This document shows, piece after piece, positions 1-7,900 of a stretch of DNA of 21,057 nucleotides. The notes under the pieces were generated by a model. It ran no database searches. It worked only from the letters and a program-made list of their open reading frames with translations, and was not told where the DNA came from. The stretch is from NCBI GenBank assembly GCA_028565635.1, contig JAOXYB010106492.1, positions 1-21,057 on the forward strand. Direction: 5' to 3'. Origin of the DNA: Phoronis ovalis (Eukaryota > Phoronida > Phoronidae). Position 1 is the stretch's first letter, and every line of letters begins with the position of its first letter. The translations under genes and the position numbers were made by a program.

Positions 1-1358
1 ATGTAAATCACTTTCAAGATTTTCCCTCTATTATCAACCTTACAACTCTTATACATACAAAGATGGCTTTACAACTAGACTACAGAAACTACATCATATG
101 ATGGGCATCTGTCTGCACCCGCAGACCTCTTGTTTATTACTTAAAGGTCAGGTCAAAAACAGCAAAATTTTGACCTTTAAAATTTGAAAATTCAAATGTT
201 GCAAACAAAGCAAATTTTTAAACATTCTATCTGAGACACTGATTTGTAGATCTTTATGGAAGATGATTTGTGCAAAGCTTGTGGAGAGATTTTTAATTTA
301 TATTTTTCAAAAATTAAAATTCCAAAAACACTAATATGGTTTCATTCCAAAAATAACCAATTATTAGTCTTGAACCTTCAGTAGTCTTTTGGATTTACAA
401 ACTTTAAAATATAACTTTTTCAAAAGTATGTAGCTGGATTTCTGTATTTTTTTCATGCATTTTGATATGAAAATAAGAAAAGTATGTAAGTGCGCAAGAA
501 GAAATTCGTAGACTACAAAAAATAAAAAAGAACAACGTACAGATGCATGCACGCACACTTATTCGCAGACATTACCTCACAAAGCATGAGTGTTGAACGA
601 AAAAGTTGAATAATAATAGATATATTATTCAAAATTGCCTAAACCATTAAATAAGTCTGGGGGACACTCTGGTATGAAGTAGGTACGCTAGGTCGTAAAT
701 GATCTGAAAAAAAAGACTCGAAAAGTAGTCCAGGGAAGTCCGGATCGATGTACGGCCTTATGATACTAATGGACGGGTTTTCTGAGGGGAGTGTACACTT
801 TATGGTGATGAATGGGCCGTTTTTTCGATGGTGAATCATAGAATCATAGATTTTAAAGCGAGAAACATGACATGACAATTTCAGGTGTGAATGGCGAATA
901 AAATACATACGCGCGAGCAAATAATAGTTATATTAGTCCCAGGTACTTAAGGCCATCGGCACTTAGGGAAAACATTGTTCATGATATTTTGCATGTACGA
1001 AATAGAAAAGTACACAAGGCTCATAATATTGTTGACTTGTAGTACCTTGTGAGTCTTGCAAGATATAATCATGCATTTTACAGTCATGATTACAGTGAGT
1101 TTTAGAAAATATAGCAGATATGCAGATTTACCATATCGGGCGCGCGCGAAAGATGTGCCCCCGGCCCTTCCAAGAAACAATTCTAAAATTATTTTGAATA
1201 TTTAATTGTAACTAACAATTTACAAATTATAATAGATCAATGTATATAAAATAGTTTGTATAAAGACCATTCTTTTTAGCACTTCTGAATCATCAGTTAA
1301 AGTTCCGTTAATTTTAGAAATGTAAACACTTGTGGTATATAGCTAAAGCAACTGCGAT
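1..1358. other. Intergenic AT-rich DNA, no gene recognised
   Basis: No splice-bounded coding block or known motif is seen. A minus-strand frame of 93 codons at 639-920 lies in a somewhat GC-richer patch but has no recognisable similarity and no signs of an exon. At 145-176 there are three AGGTCA-type half-sites and a 9-bp hairpin. Confidence 0.6.
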
Positions 1359-1543
1359 ATCAAGGGCCTGGGGGTACTTGACAGAAAAGTTGGTAGGGGT
1401 GTGCGGCCCAGGGTAAAAAACCCTGTCCCTGTGCTAAATAAAGATCACCAAAAATATACCCTGTCGTAAATGAAAAAACTTGAAAAATATACTCTGTCGT
1501 AAATAATTAACTCTCCCGAAATAATGTGTAAAATTCACTTGTA

Positions 1544-1767
1544 CCGTATTTTCTCTATAATAATCGCCCCAAAATAAATCAATTATCGCCCCTCTCTAAT
1601 AATCGCCCCGGGGCGGCAATTTGTCTTCAAGACCCATCTGAATTAATACGAGATAATCACATTTTAATTCGTTATTATGTGTAGCTGATTAGCTCTTTAT
1701 TGGGTTTTAAGGAAATATGGTACTACCTTTAATAAGTGTTTTGGCTTGCAAAACAAACTTCGGATCA
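1544..1767 (+). mobile_element. Partial copy of the same TA-flanked element
   Basis: It begins CCGTATTTTCTC after TA (1542-1543) and is collinear with the complement of 2083-2356, sharing long runs such as GAGATAATCACATTTTAATTC and AAAACAAACTTCGGATCA. It lacks a matching right end before the next copy begins at 1892. Its start carries three copies of an ATCGCCCC motif and a GCCCCGGGGC palindrome. A short frame starting ATGTCGAGTACAGCAG at 1803 follows and may be element DNA. Confidence 0.6.
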
Positions 1768-1891
1768 CCTCCTTGTAATAATATATTTCCAATAGAATTT
1801 CCATGTCGAGTACAGCAGAAGGTGATTTAATTACGCTTCTTACTGATGACTTTCACAATAATTGTGTTTCCATGTTAAGCAAGGTTGTATA

Positions 1892-2356
1892 CCGTATTTT
1901 CTCAAATAATCGCCCTGGGCGATTATTAAAAAAAATGTTTTTACGGGGGGCGATTAATAGAGAAGGAGCGATTATTAACTTCTATATACTCCTGGCATGA
2001 ATATTTAAGATTTTTTAATGCTATTGTTTGCCATACATAAGGCAGTTTATCAAACAAAACTCATATTATTGGACATGTCTGATGATCCGAAGTTTGTTTT
2101 GCGAGCCAAAGCACTTATTAAAGATAATTTGGGAGAATATTACTAAGAAATACACATCAACCAAAAACGAGCTAATCAACTACACATAATAATGAATTAA
2201 AATGTGATTATCTCATATTAATTCCTTATGTATCGCAAACAATAATTTAAAAAAAATCTAAAATATTAATGCAAGGAGTACAAATAAGTTAATAATCGCC
2301 CCCCTCAAAAGCAGTTTTTTAATAATAGCCCAAGGCGATTATTTGAGAAAATACGG
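1892..2356. mobile_element. TA-flanked foldback MITE, 465 bp
   Basis: The left end begins CCGTATTTTCTCAAATAAT and the right end is its complement; both are flanked by TA (1890-1891 and 2357-2358), the target of Tc1/mariner-type elements. The arms stay similar for about 140 nt (to about 2035 and from about 2215), with an inner unique part of about 180 nt. Each arm carries a subterminal palindrome; at 1905-1927 AATAATCGCCC is followed by one T and its exact complement. There is no coding frame of note. Confidence 0.7.
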
Positions 2357-2646
2357 TAAATTATATACCCTGTGGTAAATAAATATGAAAATTTTACGAA
2401 CCTTAATTTTTCATACCTGTCGTAAATGCGTTTTCCAAGAAATACAACCTGTGGTAAAGGAATATTTCTTGAAAATATACCCTGTGGTAAATATCCAACA
2501 AGAAAAGTATACCCTGTGCATGGTAAATAAAGCTTTGAGAAGCGTGAACAACATACCCTGTGGTAAATGCGGGGAAAACGGGGCCTATTGGGCGGCACAT
2601 GCATATATATAGTGACTTTGAATGGCAGTACCCCCCGGATCAAAGG

Positions 2647-3120
2647 CCATATGCATGGGCACTGTTATGTTGCAGAATTGACTAAAACACAACACAGGTT
2701 TCAAGATTGTAATTCAGCCCGATTTAATTTTAAATAAAATATAGAGTATATCAATATATAATCTCACGAAATCGACCCTTAATTGCACATCAGGTGAAAT
2801 AGCTTATAGTACGCATCAGGTAAAATAGCTTAAACCAGTTTCAAGTATTCGATCAAGCGTCCGCAGGGTATCATGGCAAGGTCGCCCCTCGGATAAAAAG
2901 GATTATTTCAATTGTATTTGGAAATCCAGCAAGAATTTAATTATCTCTGGATGTAATGCTAAATGACTTTGCTTAATTAGGCACGTTCCCCTGATTGGGC
3001 AAGATTTACCCAGCTGCAGTCATAGTGGACTGATGATCTCGTAAGGATTATGAGCTTGAGTAAATATGTCCGTTGATTCTAGATGTTAACTATTTATTTA
3101 CCAACTGAAACTATGGGCAC
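2647..3120. other. Intergenic spacer between two repeat elements
   Basis: AT-rich DNA with no open frame of note. CAGGTGAAATAGCTTA and CAGGTAAAATAGCTTA recur about 29 nt apart (near 2791 and 2819), a small tandem duplication. Nothing else is seen. Confidence 0.6.
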
Positions 3121-3550
3121 CCAGGCCCGTCAGGGAGGGGTGCGTTGGGTGTGAACGCATCCCCTTTTGAAATGGTAGGAACATATTTAATGATAACGCA
3201 CCCCGCTTTTGAAATGGGAGGACCATAAATATAATGTTAACCGTCACCCCCCCTTTTGAAACAGTAACGTAACCCCCTTTTGAAATAGTAACGAACCCCC
3301 CTTTTGAACTGACAGGAAAACACGCGCACCTGCCCAACCCCCCCTTGGAACAGAAAGGATTTTTTTTTATTCTTGGCGTATTGTTAAAATAGGATGGAAA
3401 TGTCCTTCTTTTTCCTTGTCAATTTTTCTGGCAGCACGGAGACGTTTTCAGCGACCTTTTTGAATTACTGAGCTGATATTGTCTGAAATCGGTAATTCTA
3501 AAAATACCACAAACGCACCCCCATTTTGAAAAAGTGTCCGACGGGTCTGG
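3121..3550. mobile_element. Element with short TIRs and CCCCCTTTTGAAA minisatellite
   Basis: The left end CCAGGCCCGTC and the complement of the right end CCAGACCCGTC match in 10 of 11 bases, and a GGGGTGCGTT block lies inside both ends. The interior has units of the type CCCCCTTTTGAAA at 3161, 3201, 3247, 3273, 3296 and near 3518. No clear target duplication beyond a CAC trinucleotide is visible. The open frames across it are low-complexity translations of the repeat. Confidence 0.5.
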
Positions 3551-3804
3551 CACTAGATATCAGTATAACAGCGAATACTTTCATGTACGATTTATAGCTG
3601 CTGTTTTATATTTTTTTTGGTTCTATAGTGGCTGCAATGATATAGATAGGACTGATACATATTGTACCTTTTCAATAATTGGGGATCGAGTCTTTTATTA
3701 ACTGTCAAACTTCTGTCTCGTCTCTGTGCCGAAAGTCCAAGGATAGTGTAGCGAAATTTAACTTTAAAATGTAAATCACCATTGTGTATTGAGATATATA
3801 CTTG

Positions 3805-3807
<3 letters not shown>

Positions 3808-3844
<37 letters not shown>

Positions 3845-3945
3845 CGGGTTCCTTCCGCACGACTACCTATATTATATATAGCGGATTTCCTCACTCCTCA
3901 GAACTATATCTATATTATATATAGCGGATTCCCTCCTCAATTTTT
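3808..3945. repeat. (TA)18 microsatellite plus GCGGRTTCC tandem units
   Basis: A perfect TA run covers 3808-3843. It leads into three diverged units each beginning TATATAGCGGRTT at about 3839, 3876 and 3919, of about 37-43 nt. The microsatellite looks like an expansion of the TATATA at the start of the unit. Confidence 0.85.
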
Positions 3946-4547
3946 AGTGCATAGTATAAAACTAAATTGTTTTTGGAAACAATCCCATTTACAAATTATG
4001 CCCCAAAAGGATATCAGAGAGCAAGAAAAAACATATAAGAATTCAGTTTTCCAAGGGAGGCTCCTCGGACTCCCCTGGCCAAGCGAACGTACAAACGACC
4101 TGCCTCCCACATCTACCCACCACGTTTGACCAAGGTTTTTCGGCAAAAAAGTAATACATAATGATAATGTTGACTTCACTTAATATTTGTAACTTTTATT
4201 TAGGATTGCAACCCGTGAGATTATAATATAATGTTTTAAAGCATTTATGTATTAATTTCAAGAGTTTACTTCATTGCGAATTTACACATATTGCATTTAT
4301 ATATATATTTTTTATAAATAACAAGAGCATTACAATATAAAATGATTGTTGGAAATCATTGTACCCTATGCAAGATTAACTTTTTTACAAGCAAAAACAA
4401 TACGTTCAGTCCTCAAGGCACCCTGTGATTTTAATAACGAGCATGAAACAATTTATGAAACCTGAGTCGGTGCCTCCTGAGCAAAAACGTGCTTACATCA
4501 GAATTGTTGAAATGATCGATTGGCATTTTTACTAGTATCATGATTCT
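3946..4547. other. Upstream region of the peptidase gene
   Basis: A GC-richer patch of about 100 nt (4045-4140) is surrounded by AT-rich DNA and looks like a repeat fragment, but no ends were found. The remainder to 4547 should hold the promoter. No TATA box is convincing; the only motif noted is the ETS-like site at 4548. Confidence 0.5.
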
Positions 4548-4555
4548 ACTTCCGG
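4548..4555 (+). promoter_or_regulatory. ETS/GABP-like site just upstream of the peptidase start codon
   Basis: ACTTCCGG lies 21 bases upstream of the chosen ATG. This is the consensus for ETS-family factors such as GABP/NRF-2, which are common at TATA-less promoters of nuclear genes for mitochondrial proteins. No convincing TATA box is seen nearby. The position suggests that transcription starts very close to the ATG. An eight-base match can arise by chance. Confidence 0.35.
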
Positions 4556-4576
4556 TTATCGGCTTTCGGAGTGTTT

Positions 4577-4924
4577 ATGGCATTCGGCATTGTATGTTCT
4601 TTGAGACTGTTTTCCCGTAAATCCACATTAATTAGAAATTTGCGTGTTAATCAAACAAAACTCATTTCAAACCAACTCATTTCATCTTTTCGTATCCAAG
4701 GTAATATTGCTGATTTACATAATTCAAGTCGTTGTAAAACACCTGTTTCTTTGTGCTTGACAACATTTTTCGACATGTCGTGTCCAGGAAATCGTATGAG
4801 ATGGAATTTAGGAGCGGAAGAAATCCCGAAACATGCTGATGGAATAATTAAGAAGTCTAAGCTCGTGTATGATTCAGTTGGAGCTTTAACCCAGAAAGAA
4901 GTCACCTATGACAACGCTTTAAAG
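4577..4924 (+). CDS. THOP1: Peptidase exon 1: presequence and N-terminal helix (residues 1-116)
   Basis: The ATG at 4577 opens a frame beginning [15 protein letters not shown], rich in Arg, Lys, Ser and hydrophobic residues and without acidic residues until Asp46, as in a mitochondrial targeting peptide. Homology to THOP1/NLN begins at about RWNL (residues 75-78) and continues through the YDSVG and VTYDNALK segment. The exon ends in phase 0 at AAG followed by GTGTGT; the frame meets a stop just inside the intron. The ATG context is weak (T at -3, G at +4). Met67 (4775) has G at -3, and Met74 (4796) follows, so a shorter cytosolic product is possible. An open frame without ATG extends two codons upstream of 4577. 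Confidence 0.85.
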
Positions 4925-7900
4925 GTGTGTTAATTATTCCGGTGTTATTTACTTATTATCGATAACTATATACAATATTTACATAACAAATAACATTCAT
5001 GTTAATATCATTCAGCTTCACATTCCATTGTATTTTTCTAATAAAAACTTTTGATCCCAGAATTCTAAGTTTAAGACTAAAATTAAATTTTAAAATAAGC
5101 TACTGCAAGTCTAGTCCCGATTTTGTTAGTTCACGCTACGCCTCAGACAACTTCTGATGGTAATAAGGAAAACTGGCACTGCAAGTCTGGTGGACCGTGG
5201 ACACCTTGTTTGTATTAGATATTAGTTAACCCTGGGTATAGAAAAATGACCCTACTAGTACTAGGCAGCAAGTCTATGCCCCAAGTCCTAATTCTGGCTG
5301 CATAACCCTAGCTACTATATATTACCTGCAGCAGAGCCGTAGGGACATGCATGATCATCTGTGTGTTAAAATCTGTTAAGGTGTTTACTGTGTTCTAGGA
5401 GTTCACGAAGAGAGTCTTAGAAAAAAAGTTATAAAACAGCTTTTAATGCATACAGGGCACATGACCCTATATAGCTCTGCCACAGGCAAGCCATAGTAGG
5501 GTTATTTAGCCAGGATTATCCCGTCCCCTACTGTGGCCACAGTTAGTTGGCTAGAAAGTGTTGTGCAGGCGCGGATACATGGGGATTTCCGCCGTTTTCT
5601 GGAACACGGTCACGAAATTTCTGGGGAAAAAATCCTAGAAAACCCTATAAAAATCATGTTAAAAGTTATTTCGAAAACGGTCACGATTTCCTGACCGTTT
5701 TCCTAGACTTTTTATGTTACACCATTTGGCAATTTTCCACCAGATGGCGATGACGCAATAATAGAAGCGCCACATAGTGGGAAAAAACTAATTTGGAAAC
5801 CTGTCACAAATGTGCTCTGTATCCGCCCCTGTTGTATCATATATAGATAACACAGGAGGCCACATGGATAGCATATCTTATTTATTAAAACTATAACTCT
5901 GTCGCACCAGCTGGCTGTGATTGCTGTAGTCATGGATAGGCCTGCTTGAAATAGCAAAAACATATAACCCCACTTCAAGACATAGTGCGATATAGTAGGG
6001 CCGTGGAGATGGGACTTATTTATAAGTGTAACCATGGTGTTTTGAGATCTATTTTCTATTGTTGATTTGACTAGGTTTTTCATACTATACATGCATTAGA
6101 AAATTGTTATGTTGGTGTGAACTATGTGTAAACTGTTTATATTTAGATAATAGCGACATTATTCATTTCTCAGTATGCATTAATTACTCACTTTGTTCAA
6201 TAGTTTAATTGTTTATGGAACACCTTTCAGACTATTAAATAATTTTGAAACCTTGTGCTGTAATGTAAATTCCAGTGCTCCCTTAAGAGTCCGTAGTGAA
6301 AATTTTGTTGCACTATTCTAATTGTTTGTAGGCGCTAGCAGATGATTCATGTGAATATTCTGTACAGCGTAATATGGTTGACTTTTGTCAGCATGTTTCA
6401 TCAGATAAAGTAATCCGGGAGGCTAGTGTTGCTGCAGATAAGAAATTGTCAGATTTTGATGTAGAAATGAGGTAAGATTAATTAAAAATTGTTTCAAGTT
6501 ATATTTGCAGTTATGAAACGGTCAGGTTTTTGATGCAGAAATGAGTTAAGATTCAAAGAGAGTATTTCGAGTTATTTCAGCTAATTTATAAAGAGCTAAG
6601 TAAATACATTATTTATTAGCAATCTGTCACATAATAAACACACCAGTCAGCATTAAAAAATTGCAATAACATCATGCAAACTAATTAACCAGGCTAACTG
6701 ATGCGGAGTCGTTAGAGGGTTTGATCACTAAATATGAAGATGCTGATCGAATAACAATAAATCTGATATCAGCAACCATCTTAATTTTACAGGATAGTAT
6801 TACGAATTTTCTTTGTTGTTAATATGTACATGTATATCTTTTTTTAACAATGCATCAATCCGAGATCAGTTTTTGCCTCAAGAAGTACAAATTCATTTTA
6901 CTTTAAGTTTAAAGTGTCTCTTCCCATTTTGTACCGTTTAGTGAAATGTGCACAAAGTATGAGTGCAAACACAGTTGAATACCTACTACTCTTTGTTAAA
7001 ACTTAATTTTGAGTTGTATTTATAATCTTCTATATTATTTACTATATTTTCATAGTATGCGCCAAGACGTATTTGACAGCTTACTAGCATTTCAGAAAAA
7101 ATGTGAAAGCGGCAAAACTGATATGAAACCAGAAGCCAAGAGATTTCTAGAAAGACTGATTAAACTTGGTAAAAGAAATGGTAAGTGATTTTGCAACTAT
7201 TTTAAAATAATGCGAAAGGTACTTACTAAGGCTAGTAGTGAGATGGAAATTCAAAGGTGTACATGTGCAGAACATTTTGTTCTAAGGTACGTTTTTGAAT
7301 ATATGCAAACAGAAGCTGGTTAATCAGAAGGTTTTTATGTGGAATCAATTTCTGAGAATGTTTTTCTAGTTCTCTTGTTATATTTTTAGGCCTTCATCTG
7401 CCAAAAGACAAGCAAGAACAAATCAAAGAGATCAAGAAAAGAATGAGTGATTTGTGCATTGATTACAGTAAAAATCTGAACGAAGAAAACACCATTTTAG
7501 AATTTACAGATGATGAACTTAGTGGGTTAAGTTTTACTAGTAAAATAAGGACAATATTCATTAGTATTTTTCAGGAATTTTGAATCAAATTCCCATATAA
7601 GATATTATTTAAAGAAAAATGTTTTTGAGATGTTAAAAGAAATTAGGTACACCACATTTATTCTATTCGGTTATAAACTATCAATTGTACTTAGTTGTTT
7701 TAAAGAGTAAGCTACATGTAGATTGCCTTCATAAGTGAAGTCCACTGTTTTTACTCTCTTTGCTTTATTTTACTTAAATTTGGATCGCCTTTGTCTTGAA
7801 AAATACTTCATGATCACTTAAAAATAAACTGATATAGTGGTATTATTCTATAAAAAATGATACAAATATAAGTATAAAGTAATTACATTTGATATCTATT

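Larger units (their letters stand above)
1427..2568 (+). repeat. Interrupted array of ATACCCTGTGGTAAAT units
   Basis: Units of about 16 nt start at 1456, 1489, 2365, 2413, 2442, 2477, 2509 and 2553, with a partial one at 1427. Spacers are 15-35 nt and AT-rich. The core CCCTGTSGTAAAT is much better kept than the spacers. The array sits inside the 1367-2638 element and is split by the inserted foldback elements; one unit resumes 8 nt after the insertion. An isolated similar unit lies at 11764-11778 in peptidase intron 11. Confidence 0.75.
1367..2638. mobile_element. 1,272-bp non-autonomous DNA transposon with TIRs and 8-bp target duplication
   Basis: The left end reads CCTGGGGGTACT and the complement of the right end CCGGGGGGTACT (11 of 12 match). 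The flanks ATCAAGGG (1359-1366) and ATCAAAGG (2639-2646) agree in 7 of 8 bases, as a target-site duplication of hAT or P-like elements would. The TIR similarity fades inward through a GC-rich block (GTGCGGCCC left, GTGCCGCCC right). No transposase frame is present. The interior holds a degenerate ATACCCTGTGGTAAAT array interrupted by TA-flanked foldback elements. The superfamily is inferred from duplication length only. Confidence 0.65.
4925..6331 (+). other. Peptidase intron 1 (1,407 nt)
   Basis: Besides the inverted repeat and hAT-like remnant listed separately, ACTGCAAGTCTRGT occurs twice near 5103 and 5178. No alternative exon is evident. Confidence 0.8.

Noticed and set aside
639-920. 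Minus-strand frame of 93 codons
   Set aside because: No recognisable family, no splice-site structure, and the flanks are plain intergenic DNA. It is probably chance or an old repeat fragment.
2305-2643. Minus-strand frame of 112 codons and overlapping plus-strand frames
   Set aside because: They are translations of the ATACCCTGTGGTAAAT array and the MITE end; the periodic peptide pattern follows the DNA repeat.
3098-3337. Minus-strand frame with SKGG repeats
   Set aside because: It is a low-complexity translation of the CCCCCTTTTGAAA minisatellite.
3937-4179. Overlapping frames on both strands near 4.0-4.2 kb
   Set aside because: Neither has similarity or conserved motifs; the GC-richer patch is better explained as a repeat fragment.
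4651-4905. Minus-strand frame opposite peptidase exon 1
   Set aside because: It is a shadow of the coding strand, which has clear homology in the other direction.
7524-7529. GTTAAG donor at 7526 for exon 4
   Set aside because: It gives phase 2, while exon 5 needs one base from exon 4; using it breaks the GLPEDF frame.
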